A stretch of DNA of 64,000 nucleotides from Pyrus communis (GCF_963583255.1 NC_084813.1:10650001-10714000), one strand, 5' to 3'; shown: positions 21,961 to 37,700, numbered from the stretch's first letter. Notes: a model not told the origin generated them from the letters alone. A program made the numbers and translations.

Positions 21961-22408
21961 TAGAACCCTTTAACTAAACATCAAGTGTTGTTAATACTCT
22001 TTTTTGCACCTTTTTGGTACACTTCTATCTTGCTAATTAATGTTTTTTAGTGAAACATATCTCGACAGAATTAAATATATGACGGGATTACCCGATATTG
22101 TAATAACCGTTGATCAGCAAGAAGAATATACGGCTCTTCGAGAAAAATGGGCTCGTTGGGAAGAAAGATGGAGTGCGGCCTATAGAGCACATGTAACGCA
22201 CAATCGGGTTGCTTGCGCAACGGATCTCTCTCTCTCTCTCTCTCTCTAAAGATATCTAGAAAGAGATGTGAAAGTTTTACCCGACTCTTCGTCCATAATG
22301 GTACGGAACAATAGCTAAATAATTTTTTCTTTTTTTCCTATTCTTTTTTAGGACAACCAAAACAACTTAATAAATCAAAGAAAATAAAATATGAGTGGTT
22401 TTGTGTAC
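21961..22408 (+). repeat. Right copy of the ~440-bp direct repeat containing plastid rps2 DNA
   Basis: It matches 20138-20575 along its length, with a longer (CT)n run at about 22226-22247. Here the frame through the rps2 piece stays open into [16 protein letters not shown], a segment I cannot assign. The repeat ends at GAGTGGTTTTGTG, after which the two flanks differ completely. Confidence 0.75.
22054..22142 (+). pseudogene. rps2: Plastid rps2 fragment in nuclear DNA (copy 2)
   Basis: The frame reads [20 protein letters not shown] and then [10 protein letters not shown], the same S2 segment as at 20231 with a few changes and an intact join to ALRE. Beyond ALRE plastid rps2 should continue with the next conserved block, but the sequence departs to unrelated DNA, so the fragment was joined to something else before the ~440-bp unit was duplicated. 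Confidence 0.7.
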
Positions 22409-22507
22409 ACCCAATTTACTCTCACACATTCTTTAAACACCCAAAATTATACATAGCAGAAATAACTGTTCATTCTGTGAGAGGGATCACTGTTCACCAA
22501 CAGTGAA

Positions 22508-25423
22508 ATGGCGGATATGGCCCTGCTTGATCTCTTTCCACGTAGCGTCGTCATCAGCGCGCCTTTGCTTAGGTGTACACGTGTTGTCATCGCGCCATTG
22601 CCTGCACCAAAACCCGAAAACCACGAGATATTCAAGTTCTGCTGCCGATTCACTGTTGAAGTAAGCTATTTATTTCAATTTTTTGATCTGGTAATTTTGA
22701 TAGGTATTACGGAATTAGAAGCAAAAAGTTGATGAATTTTTTGTTTTATTTTATTTTATTGATTTTATTGATTTTATTAGGATGCTTCGTGTGCGGCAAA
22801 TGGTAAGGCAGCTGTGGAATTTATAGGCAGTGGAAGATTCGTGGCTGCCATTCTATGATGATGTAGGTAAAAAGTTGATTTCCTATTTTCACAGGCTATA
22901 GCTACTGTTAACTGATGCAAACTAATTAAGCACACAAATTAAAACCCTCTTGTGACAATTGTAGTAAAGATGCAAGTAGGGATCGTTCTAGACCGGGGAT
23001 TAGGAGGGATTACTAAATCACTTGGAAACTGACTCAAAAACGTAAAACAAACGTTAAAAACACTAAACTAGACTCAAAGAATGCAAAAATAAACAATAAA
23101 ACACTAAAACAAATCAAAAGACTCAAAGAATACAAAGCACTTATAAACACAAACTAAGACACTATCTAACTAAATTAGACACTAAAGTAAAGGGGGATTG
23201 AGGTTTTGACGAAATTAAACTAAATACACAGATTGTAATTTAAAGGCAGAATGTAAAAATGAATGTGACGAAAATATGGATGGAATGCTAGCTAGAAGGT
23301 TCTTCTCCACACATGTCACACTTGCATACAAGATGATTTTCGGTTGGTCTTTCGATGAATTATGAAACTCAACACCCCGGGTTAATTAGGTCCGCTTAAA
23401 TTAATCGTCAAGTTTTCCTTAAGTTAATGAATTGGATGGGTTAGCGCAACGCAATTCAAAACATTCTCCAAAAGTCCTTTACGTGAAAAGCACAATAAAG
23501 ATACAATCAAAGATCATTAAGCATCATGAAAACTATAAGTGTCGACGAGGCATTCGTTACTATGATGAGCATGAAACTAGTGCCAAGAATTCATTTAACG
23601 CGATTGTTTATAAGCAACCTCCACTACTTGTGAATATAAGTTCATAACTATTAGGTGAAACTCACTTATATTCTAGCGTCATATTCATGCATGAAAATTA
23701 AGCGTGCACTCTCAATAAACATACACAAATAAGTTATCGATCAAGTAGTTAAACAAATTGAATTCACCATTCATGAAATTCCAACCAAACGTAATCAAAT
23801 CATATTGCAAGCATAAACATGGTTTCGAATCACCCCCTAGCTAAATAGGGGTTTAGCCTCTCATGTTCACAACAAGAAAAATAAAATTGAATTTAAACAT
23901 AAAGAACAAAGGATGGATTACACCTAGAACGCCCAACGAATCCACTTGAATTTCTGCGCGTCTAAGTCCTCTTTTCTCTTCTCCTTGCTGCGGCAGTGAG
24001 GTTTAGGGAATTTCTGGATGTTATTTTGGGTTGGGGATGGATTTAGGGAAGTGTGGTGGTGCGGCAAGGTGGTGGAGTGATGGAGGAAGGTTTGTATGGT
24101 GGCTGGAAGGGTGGAGAAGGGTGCGGACAGGTTGGAAAGTTGCTGGAATGGCAGGGAGAAGTGCGGCTGGAATGGAGAAAAGGTGAATGGGGTTTTACGG
24201 CTAGGTTGAATGAATGGGACAATGGCTCATTAGAATCCGGAGTATGGTGGCTGCCTAAATTAGGGTGAATAATAGAATCATTTTTTATGGTCAATGGCTG
24301 ATGGGGGGGGCCACGGCAGAGAAGAAAAAAATGGGAGATTGGCTTATGGTGGCTGCGGCACAAGGGAAAATTAGGTCAATGTGGGGGTGACGGTTTTTTG
24401 GGAGAATCCTAGGGTGAATGGCTGATTGAGAATTAAATGAATGGCTGTGGCAATTAAGATAATTGGAGAGAATGTGGCTGCCGAATCAATGTGAATTCGG
24501 GTGAATAATTAAATGGGGGCCACGGCTTTTTTTAAGGGAATTAGGTTTTTGTTTTCTGCATGGGAGTTCGGCTTTTGGGAGTGAATAATGGGATGGTGGC
24601 TGCAAGGTTTTGTGTGTGAAAAATAATAGAATGAATGGGAACCAAACTAGGGTGCGGCAAGGTTAAGTTTATATATGGTTTAGAAAAATTAAAACCCTAA
24701 CTTATTAAAACTAAATCAAAGGCTTGCAAACTTAGGAAATTAAATCAAAAATATAAAGGTGCGGCTAGGGTTTAGAAATTGGGCTAGGGCCTTGGTCTTG
24801 TGTACTAAAGTGTATACAAGGCCTACAAAGTGGCTAGAAAATACGGACGTTTAAGTTTAGGAAAGGTTACCGAAACGGGAAACTTAGGGTTAACTTTCCT
24901 ATATCAAATAGGAAACCTTGTTTGAGTAGGATTCCTCGTTTTGGTAAGAATTCATCGTTGGAGTAGGAATTCGTCGTTTCTTCAAATCTTCAACTCATTC
25001 ATTCCTCTTTCGCTCCAAAAGACTCCAATTTGCATCTTCTTGCACACTTTAGCCTTATAATCTGAAAATACACAAAAGTAGCCTTAAACACTAAAATAAC
25101 TTAAGTAAACACAACATAAATGCACGAGAACAAGCTAATTAAGTCGCATGAATATGCTCCTATCATTAACGCTTAAGCGAATAAGTATGGGGCTGACATT
25201 CCAAGAAAAGGTATATAGAGCTTCTTCTTTTTTTTTTTGTTTGAAACCCAAGTATATAGAGCTTCTTTTTTACTGTAAATACCCTTTTGGAATTGATTCA
25301 ATACATGTAGTGTAGCAATATAAAACTTTTGTGTTTTCTTGCAGTGATCTATGAACAGCAGCTGGAGTCGTTGCTGCAACACGAAACCTAACTTTTGACC
25401 ATCCGCTGATATCTCTCTGAAGG
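22508..25423 (+). pseudogene. Exon-like pieces of an unrecognised gene, split by a solo LTR
   Basis: Four segments have plausible GT-AG borders in one direction. A: about 22508-22662, ATGGCGGATATGG to GTTGAA, then GTAAGC. B: from 22781, after TTATTAG, DASCAANGKAAVEFIGSGRF. C: after TTTCACAG at 22895, AIATVNA, continuing beyond the LTR as ANKYGADIPRKG, then GTATAT. D: after CTTGCAG at 25345, ending CTGAAG then GTTTGTG. Segments B, C and D each hold in-frame stops, so if this was a gene it is dead. No domain is recognised. The LTR at 22913-25165 cut segment C. Confidence 0.35.
22913..25165 (-). mobile_element. 2.25-kb solo LTR, TGATAGGAGC family, TSD TTAAC
   Basis: Read on the minus strand it starts TGATAGGAGCATATTCATGC and ends TTTGCATCA. 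The 5-bp target duplication TTAAC is perfect on both sides (22908-22912 and 25166-25170). It is the long form of the family at 8308-9717. The middle (about 24000-24700) is G-rich and reads as repeated GGTGGCTGCGGCA-like words, giving chance open frames. No gag-pol adjoins it. Confidence 0.9.
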
Positions 25424-27600
<2,177 letters not shown>

Positions 27601-27603
27601 AAT

Positions 27604-27633
27604 CCCGCAGCAACGCGCGGGCCATATTTCTAG
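27604..27633 (+). mobile_element. Helitron 3' terminus (hairpin plus CTAG)
   Basis: CCCGC and GCGGG pair around an 8-base loop (27604-27621), and CTAG follows 9 bases later, with T next. This is the usual plant Helitron end (hairpin, short spacer, CTRR, insertion into A|T). I could not find the matching 5' TC end in the upstream few kb, so the length of the element is unknown. Confidence 0.65.
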
Positions 27634-28074
27634 TAATTTACTAAACTTCCAAGTATACCCTTCTTTTACTTTTTATGAATTTATTTTTCTCTCAAGCACC
27701 TATTTTTCATTTTCTTTAGACACCCATTTTCCTTGTATTATTAAGAAGGCTTTCTCTTCAACTTGACAATTTTCGGTGATGGCATAATTCTTTGTTCTAC
27801 ATGTGACTACATGGTTGTTTCATTTCATGAACCAAAAATTGCACTGTAATCACACTATAAGTAAGAGTCCCGAAGTTTAGATAAGCACGGTAAAGTGAAA
27901 TTCAACAATCACATAGATGGTGAGTTTCGTACTTAATTATTATAAATGATCCATTACAAGACTTGTACACATTGTCAATTATGTGCATGGATCGTGTCAA
28001 TGATTTAGTCTTATTTGATTAACTCTTTGAGTTCCACTGTATGTTATGATATGATATAAATATACAAGCTCTTT

Positions 28075-28430
28075 ATGCAAAAGCATTCCCATTTTTTTCA
28101 AAAAATGGGAATTAGGTGTGGGATCCACACCACAATTGATATTTAACGATCCGAAACATCTATTTTGTAAGTTTCGATTCATAGATCATTGTTGCAAAAA
28201 TTCAATTTAATACAAACCCCTTTGCCTATATAATTATCAAGATAAAATTTCATTGTTTCTTTTATAACAAAATATTCGTTAATTTCTTTTAACTCAATTA
28301 GATGTTTTAAACATTTCTGATTTGACTAATATTTTGTAAGGATGATCTATGAGGTGCAACTTGAAAAATAGATCGTTAAAGTTCGATGTGGAGTGGATCC
28401 TACAACTAATCCATCCCTTCCCTTGGTTTC
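28075..28430. mobile_element. MITE with ~110-bp inverted arms in the ELL 3' flank
   Basis: The outer arms are inverted copies: GTGTGGGATCCACACC...TTTAACGATC at left, and on the other strand GTTGTAGGATCCACTCC...TTTAACGATC at right. Both continue into TCATAGATCAT. The homologous segment at 5838-6580 lacks the whole block, so that copy records an empty site or a precise loss. No coding capacity. Confidence 0.7.
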
Positions 28431-28703
28431 ATACAAATATATGCGCATGATGCACAATGTCAAGAAGCCCGAATAAACCGAATAGGCTGAACTAATCAGG
28501 CAAAACAAGAACAGAAAGCCTGACCTGAATACAAAACTAATGTACATACGAGTTAAGTGCTATTTACGGGTATACTGGGTGCGCGGGCACGGCAAAAATG
28601 CGAACGCGCTCTCAACGTGACATGAGTTCAGCAAGAGGACTATGTTGTGCTGTTTTCAACATCTAGCTTCCTAATCACACCCTCGGGCCCGAAAGACGAG
28701 GTT

Positions 28704-31700
28704 TCAGTCCTCCATGTATGAGACTGCAAAGTCCTTAATCCGTTGCTTAATGTACTGCAGGAAGACACGAAAATATTCACAACACTCGCACAAAAAGTTT
28801 AAAACTTAAATGATAAGTGCAACGTAGATAATTTCTATGACAAACTCCAACTACGACGAGGAAAGAACGAATCACCTTCAATTCTTCATGAAGTACCACA
28901 AATATTCTTTTCAGCCTCTTATGTTTCTGCAAGCGACGATATTATTTGACTCAAACCGAAAAGCTCAACAAGATAACATTAGTTATTAGAGAAATAAAAA
29001 TTAAACAAAATCAAGAAAAAAAATTCTGAAACATTTTATGTGTTGTTAATACTCCTGAAAAACAAAACACAATGAAAAAGAGTATAAGAATCTAAATTCT
29101 TTTTTCAAATAATAGTTACCACATCACTAGCAACACAATGTTAGCTATTTATATATGATTATAGTATTTGTCCCAAAATTTTCCTTATTCATCAAATACA
29201 GATTAATCCAAACACATGCACTACTGAGCTTATCTGTTGGGCTGGGTAGACCGAACTTCAAAGCTTAAAAGGTGCGTTCATCTATAAAATTTTCACTTGT
29301 ATATTTATTCAAGCCAAATTGGAAGGCATGCAAAACAACACTGGGCAAGGGGAATCATGAAAACAAAAGTAAGTACAACTGAAATTGCATAATCAAACTA
29401 TTACATCTGACCAAGAAGACAGTGAGACGGTGTCTTGCTGAATTACTTCACAGTTCAATCATCTACGGACTTTATAAGAATCGAGAACAGAGCATACCTT
29501 TTCACATCCACGATATGATTCCTTCACCTGCCCCAAGACGTTATAATATTTCTCCGTGCCTTGAGTAGCATAATCAAGGTCCTTTCCTAGCTTTTCAAAC
29601 GCATTCCTACATTAGAAGGAATAAATTGTTTTGAGACACAATTCTGGATAAAATCAACACAAAGCAATTAATCAAACAAGTATTAAAAAGTGACACAGCA
29701 TTGCCTTCAGAGAAGTGAAAGGAATCTTCAAATTACCTGTAACTCTCTAGGGTTTTGTTCAACGAGCAATAGCTATCATACTTATCACGATATTCTTGCA
29801 CATACTCTTCGTACCTAAGATAAGAAAAGGAAAAAGTATAATGTAATTCAGACGTCAAAAACCAGGATTAAATACAACACGGCCAAAGCCTGGTCAGATG
29901 GTTTTCACTATTGTAAAAGCTTGAATATGTTCACTTACTGAGAGAGATTATTTATTGGTCCCTTGCGCTCGGGCTCATTCTTCTCATACTTAGAATAGGA
30001 ACAACTATTCTCATCTGAAGAAGAATCCCTCTTTTTTCTATCAGTGTCATTGCAGTCTGCCACCATTGATTTCTTTCGTACGTCAGTCGAATCCACAATT
30101 ATATTGGATGCATGTCTTTTACTTTCTTGTATGGGGTGGGAAACTAGCCCTCGTTTTGAGTCATGCTGCTGAGGAGCACTTGGGATTGCTTTCTTATTGC
30201 TTTCTCCATGTCCAGCCACACCAATTGCTTGTCTGCCTCCAGCTTCATTCTGTCTAGATTTACTACTAAGACCCACTGTTTTGCTAAACGAACGCCCCAA
30301 ATCAGGATGATCTACTCGTGATGGGTGTTGCGACTCAGACTGCACAGCTCTCTGTTGAGACCTTGTTAAATCCTCAATGCGATCTTCGTAGTTCCTCTTT
30401 TTATTCAAGCCTTCCTGATTACTTGGAAACTTAGAGTTTAAATCTGGAGAGGATGGCCTTCCCAAATCAAAATTTGCCTTTCCTGCACATTTCACTTTAC
30501 TGAATTCAGAAACCTGGTTCTCTAAAATGCTCTTTTTGTCATCTGACTGCTTAAAAGAACCTTTTCTCTCAAATTGCTTATTAACTGTTGTTTCCTCAGG
30601 CAAGGGCTCACGAAGTTCGCCCAACTCCAAGTCTGAAAACTCTCTTTGGAGTATACTGCCTTTGCCATTAACGACAGGGGATGCGGCTGCACCATTTCTG
30701 CTATTATCCTTTGGTGAAGAACCCAATAACAGGCTGGAAACTTGTGCACTTCCCTTGATCTTTCCAGCCATATCACCATCTTTCTGGTAGTGGGGATCCA
30801 AGGGCACTGACTGTTTGCCTCGGGTACCACCTTCCTTAGAATTTCTTGGAACCTTTCTCTCATTAGCATAACCGTCCTCATTTTGAGTATCTCTATGAAA
30901 TTTATCTTTTTGCAAGAGGAAACTGTCATGCATTTGAGAGCTCTTTTCAGAGTACTTCCCGCCGTGCCCTAAACTCTCTGCATATCTATCTGGTCTTTCT
31001 GCTGAATCAGGAACCTTTGTCTGTAAATTATGATAAAAAAACTGCTGACTCGATTGTTTAAACTCTGAAGTGTATCTGCCAGAAAATGCTTGGTTGCACG
31101 CCTTGACTGATCCAGATTCAATATTCCCATCCCTATCATCTCTATCCATCATTTGAGAGACAGGGTCCTTATGAGAGCCTTCAACAAGTCTATCAGGAGA
31201 CAAATTGTGAGAAGCCTCTGAAAGATGGACACCTTTACCCGCAGAAATAGAAGATTGCCATGATATTTCTGTTTTTAATCTTTTATTGTGTTCAGATTTC
31301 TCATCAGTGTGCTTTATCTCAGAACCTCGTTTGGATGTACCTTTAGATATCCTCTCAGAACTGTCAGACTGCTCATCCCTGAAGTCATCCTTGGCTAAAC
31401 TCTCCCCTCCATACACAGGGTCTACCAAACTTTGGCGGCCTTGCAGCTCACCATGCTCAGGTGAAAAGGGTTTTGTTTCTTCAAGAGGTTCACTTTTATT
31501 ACGATTAGAGTTACTAACTACAGCCAATTCAGCAACCTGATCAGCATCAAGCAACTGTTTTTCAATCTCAACTGCGTCAACTTCAAGATCATCTTGCTTC
31601 TCATCAATTCCACTCTGCACATGCTTGCCGTCAGGAGTTCTCCATGGGACGGGCAAAGTAGAAAACCCTCGTTCAGAGCCTTGCAATTTATGCTTCAGTT

Positions 31701-34700
31701 CTTTCTCATCGTCACTTGCCATAATATCCACATCCTCATCAAAACCTTCCTTGCTATTAGAAGATGCATCACTTTCACTATCACTACTACTTCCACTCCC
31801 ATTTCGTGCTGAACTTTTGCTTCTGCTATGACTTCCACTGTCACTTCCGGTATCACTGCTGTCACTATCACTGTCACTGGCACTCCCAGTATCGCTAGAG
31901 CTTCCTCCTCGTGCTTCATTATCGTCGGGGCCCCTTTTTTCACCAAAAAAATCAGGGGAATGCTGTTGGTTATCAATTTTAATCAATGCACTTGAATCCT
32001 GACCTACTGTAGCATCCAATCGTTCGTGAACCTGCTCCTCCAACTCATTAGGAGAAACTTTCTCCTCAAAGTGTGGTGCTTGAACAGGCAATTCACGGTT
32101 ACCATCAGGAGCAGGTTTCTGGCAAAGTTTATCCTCGGGAGAACTGAAAATAAACAAATGCACATTATGACAGACAGAGACCAACAAGAGTGATCAAAAT
32201 ATAATACACCGTGATATAACTTGCATCAATATATATAGTAGAAAACCCTTGCTCGATCCACTGTTAATAAGTTTTTACAAAAGCAGATACAAGTACAACT
32301 ACAACAGACTATAATCAAAAACCATAGTTCGTGGATCTTTATTGGTAAAGGTTGAGCCATCAAAGTAAATAAAAAACATGTACTTTTGAGATATTCTAAA
32401 TGATCCTAGGTAAAATAGTTTGGGATCAGTATATGTCGAACAAATTGTACAAAATTTGAAGGCACTAAAATCCTTAAATAGAGAAAAAAAAAAAAGAGAT
32501 GGCATAAGGATATAAAATTCAAAACCCTCAACTACAACTTTCAGATTAAGAATTGAAAACCATTCAGATAGAAAAACCAAAGATTCATAAAACTTAGATA
32601 TACAGATCAGAATGATTGGAGTTAGCATGCAACACGATATAAATAAATTTTGTGTGACAAACCAAGGAGATAACTCGTAAAGCATCTCCAATGATATTAT
32701 GCATGCTCAAAGAGAATTTGAACGGCCTAAAGGATGCCCATTTTCCTTCTATATTTCTACAAATTAACTTTAATACTATTGTGTATCAGGAATATATTTA
32801 TTCCTTCTATATTCTTAGATATTTTGGCTTATTATTGTGTCAAGTCATCTATTTCCTGAGGACCAAGATTCCGTACCAGCTAAAAGACAGAGTAACCGGA
32901 CAACATGTTTGCCACCAATTGACTTGATCATGCAGAGTAAGCCGTTAGTTAAAGCATGAGTAACAGGAAAACATGTTTGCCACTATTTGACTTGATCATA
33001 CAGAGTACGCCTTTGGACAAAAAGTAGATTACCTTCCACTTTCAGACACAGGTTTCTTTAAGCTTTCTAACTCCACTCCTGATTTCAAGACGTATCTCCC
33101 TGGAGCTTGATAATTAGCAATCTGATGTCCAAATTGAATGAGAAGATATAATATCACTTAATGTTATTAGAATAATAGCATCTAGGATTTCCATCACTTA
33201 CCTTCTTTATAATGGGCTCAATTTTCTTTATAGAGTTGGGATATGAATCTGCAATAGCTTTCTCTAAGTCCTATTAAAAAAGCAAGATCCAGAGAGATAA
33301 GTACCAGAAGTAGAAACCAAGACATTGTATGAATTTATAACAGAGTTGGATTTTTTAGAATTCCAGATGCACTATCACAATATCCAAAGTTGTTTGATTG
33401 TTTCCCTCACCATTTCTATTTAACATAATTTAGCTTGGAGAAAAAAGTTTTAAATTCCGTCTCTCCTAGCTGCACTCTTACACCCTCCCAACAACTGGCA
33501 TTCATTCTTATGCTCCACTCAAAGGATTCCTTTAAGCTCAATACTTAGTCTATCATTTACCTTTTATAATGTCTGTAACACCATCAGACCTATAGAACTT
33601 TAATCACACCAAACCTTATAAGCAAGGGATGAATATAAAATAATGTACCAGCTTTTAGTACGCCCTGTTAAAACAGTACCAAATGCTGTAGGAAACTAAC
33701 ATGCTGCACAGTTGGCAATAGGAGAATAACTACCGCGTGCTTTGATGAAAATGCTTTTCGAATCAAAGTAGGGGAACTCACACTCACACTCGCTCTTAGA
33801 TATTAGTTTCATTATATGATTGCCTATTATTATGCATGAAAAACAATAGTTCCTGTACGACACTGTTGATGTATGCTGGTTTTTTCTCTTGAAAAAGATT
33901 TTAAAGTGGTTTTTATGTTTTTTTTTTCTTTTGAAAAAGATTTTAAAGTGGTTTTCTATTGTTCAAACGGATTGAGAAATAACTTGTTTGTCATAAGAAT
34001 AAAACTATTTTAGTTATAGTTTGGAATGAAATAAGCATGCAGAGCATAGTCAAATTTATGAAAATCCGATGGTTTCAGAACTGTTTAGGCAAAACTGATT
34101 TTCCATATATTGAGATAAATTTGGGTTTTAGGGTACTTAAAAACAGCGACTGCATAAAAATATATATGATATATGAATCTATGATGCAGCTTTTATGGCA
34201 AAGCCCAGGGGTTCCCTTAGATATCCTGCATCAGGTTAACTAGAACTCTCTTCCACTCATATTGTGTGAAGTGGTGGGATGAGTTATATGTCCTGTTTGG
34301 GAATATATCATTTACAGAGTGGAATTTGTCCACTTGGAATAATGTCATGTCTAAAATATATCAACATAATACGACCTTATAAGATTGGACGATTTAACAG
34401 TAGACATAAGGCCATTATCAAATATATTAAATCTCATTTTTTAGTTCATACCTTTATTCTCATGCCCTTGGGATTCTCCGTGAGCAAAGTAATCAACATA
34501 CTCAGCAAATCTGTAGCGTTAGCTCCACTATTGCCTTTGCCCACTGTTTCTCGTGGTGCAATACTGGTCCTGATTTGGATTTCTTTATCAGAGCTTGGAG
34601 CAGGTTTGTCTTTTTTAATCACTTGAAAGGGTATAATATCTTCCGCACTTGCATGACTCTTCAAATTATTTCTAGTTCTTAACGGAGATGATAGAGCACC

Positions 34701-37700
34701 GGATTGCTCAGGTGGAGTTTGAAGAGGTGATGATGAGTACTTACCCTTTGCAGTAGTTGTTGATGACACTCCAGTTTTAAATGTAGATTTAGGGGGAGCT
34801 GAAAATTTAAATAAATAGACGATTCAATAAAAAATTTAAACTCAAATAAAACACCTTCAAAGCTGTAAGCCTGGAAGAAGAAAGAATTTAAAATAGTGAA
34901 AAGGAGGGAAGAGGGATAGTGACGAGGATTACTTTGGCTGGGGATAGTGACAAGGTTAAATAGATGGGACAATTGTAAGAGAACTTTTATGTAAAAGTTT
35001 ATTGTAATGAGCTTGGGGAAGTATAAGAGGAAACCTAGAAGCTTGATATTATGGTGTTCCAACGAAATAGTTTTTCTTGTATGGACAGCGGCACAAGATA
35101 AGTGTCTAATTGTGGATCATTTAGGTAGTAGAGGTATGGGTCTAGAGAATCACAGCATCATGTGCAAAAAGGCACAAGAAACAGCCGACCACCACCCCAA
35201 AAGAAAAAAAGGTTAGAAAATAAAAGCTTCTACAAGGCTCCACTCACCTTGAGGCGGTTCAACTTTCTGCTTCTTAAAGGGGGGCTCTTTCTTTCGTTTG
35301 AAATTCCTCCAAGGTTGATTAGCTGGAAACAAATGAGGTATCAGATACATTAGTTATGTAGTTCATGTTGTGAATATCACGTTTAAGAATGGGAAAAACA
35401 GAAAAAATTCGGAAATGGAAAACATAAAAAAACAAAGATAAATAACACCAAGAATTTACGTGGTTCAGCTATGCGCCTACATCCTCGGAGCAGCGACAAC
35501 AAACTTTCACTATATCAATAATGAGTACAACGAATAATCTTGTCAACCCTCTAGTGTTAAGACTTGGAAGAGAACCTGAAAGAACAAGAACAAGAACAAA
35601 AAAATGCACTCTTACCTTTTTTCTTTTCTCTCGCACACATTTTGCCCTTACATTACTCTCTCATTCAAACTCCTTGAGTGGTATACAACTTATTGTTTTG
35701 CACAATAAAGGTGTTCTTTAATAAGGATTACTAATCCTAATTGGAACCTAGTTATGAATCCTTCTCCAATTGAGAAACCAACTCCAATTGGGAAAACAAC
35801 TCCAACTGGGTAAACAATTTAATCTTCTAAGACTATAATTCCTAATAGACTTAGGGCAACTCATCACGGGGTGGAAAAACCCAACAGTTCAGTAGTTTTA
35901 GTTGTAATCTTTCAATAAAAATAAAAAAAGTAACAAACAGTAGTTAACTGAACATATACGAACAACAGCCGTTTAAACAAAACCAGAAGAAAAAAACAAT
36001 TAAAAATTTTCATTGACATATAACACATTAATGTTTTTCAATTTAGACTATGCGCTAAAATTTATCGATCCTCATGTGCATTTCTAGCTAGTTCAATCTG
36101 ATTTTCTTATAAGGCAATGTAGACTATAGTGGAAAACTTTACATTAATTACACATTTCAAGTTCAGTGTTTTCCTACTTCGCACTAAACTACTAACTTCT
36201 AGGCAAGTAAGAAATTGACTGTATTATACTGAAAATATGAAAATATATGAAACTCAGATTGAAAACCTTACCTGTTGTAGTATCATATTGCTTTAACTGA
36301 TTCTTCGTCTCTGTACATTGTTCTAACACAATGGCCCTGTTTTCAGAAACAAAAAACAAATTAAAGGGATAAGACAACAGTCGGAACAACTCAAAGGCAT
36401 AACACAGTTGACGGTTGCAACACAACAGACTTCAACCTTCTGATAATTGTACTAAAAAAAAAGTCTTGAAACTAGTCATGAAATAAAAAGCATCAAATTA
36501 ATTTTAGTAAAAATAATGCAACTAATGGGCAACCAGAACTACACAAGAATGATGGCAATTGAAGATAGTATTAGCACCTAAGTACCACCAAAAATAGTGT
36601 TCTATATTGCAACCTCCCTGAAGCAGCCAATGCAAATGCAGTTAAAAATATTTAATTGTGCCAAAGCAAAAGAAACTGAAGAAAGAATATGCCTATAGCT
36701 ATTGAATAATGAAAAAGCGAGGGAACTCCACAGTGACAATCAGACTACTTACTTGCGGGATTTATTCTTGCGCTCAGCTTCCTCTGACCACTGTTTAAAA
36801 CGGTTCTTAGTTGACTCATCTAAGATCCGATGCACATTAACTTTGCGCCATGCAAATCCTGATTCAACCAGCAAACCATTTCCACCTTCACCACTTTCAT
36901 GCTCTTCATAAATGTCACAGAGATCACCAACTTCCTGGTCCCATGTAAATGTAAACTCCTTCCCACCCAGATCAATAACCTGAAGCAATATGGACCATTC
37001 AAAGCAATGATAACATTAAGATTAATCTCTGCATCTAGATTAACTAGTATTAACAAAATTTCCAAATGTTCCAATGGAGAGACTTAACAGAACTCAAATT
37101 TTATTATCTGGGCAGGTAAACTATAGCAAAAACTCCGAAAACATCAACCTTGCCAAAAGAATAACTTCAAAGAAACCAAATTAGTGGACAAAGTAATAAT
37201 TCTGCATAAGAGTAACAAATTGCCCCAGAAAGGAACAAAATTTCAACTATACAAGCAACACCAAACCGACGGTTGAAAAAAATATAGGAACAACTTCAAA
37301 TTAAAAACAAGCCACAATACTCCCAAGTGAAAAAATACCCCTGAAAATTAAGAGAAATATAAAGAACCTAGTGAAAAGTTGAAGGAGATAAGCAAAGTCC
37401 AAAATTTCTTCATGAAAAACCATACCGAAAAACTTGAGCAATGCATAATTGAAACACAACCCAGAGCCGCACACAAGCAAATCACAAACACTACGAAATC
37501 CAAAACCCAACGAAATTTGCAAAATTTAAGCAATCCCCAGTTCAAATACCCCCAAGACACTCACATTGCCGAGGGAGTTATTAGGCGACGGACCGAACTT
37601 GATGCGGGGCGCACCACCTTGGTCTTCGACGCGCTTGATCTCTTCCACCAAGTCCGGCGCCATACGAATGATCACAGAGAAAGCAAGTGGGTTACGCCCG

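Noticed and set aside
24043..24363. Pro/His-rich open frame on the minus strand
   Set aside because: Low-complexity G-rich LTR sequence gives chance frames on both strands.
32144..32187. ATG at 32187 as the start of a separate 750-residue protein
   Set aside because: This part lies upstream of a clean splice acceptor (TTTTCAG) and the frame joins exon 7 exactly; it is intron read-through.
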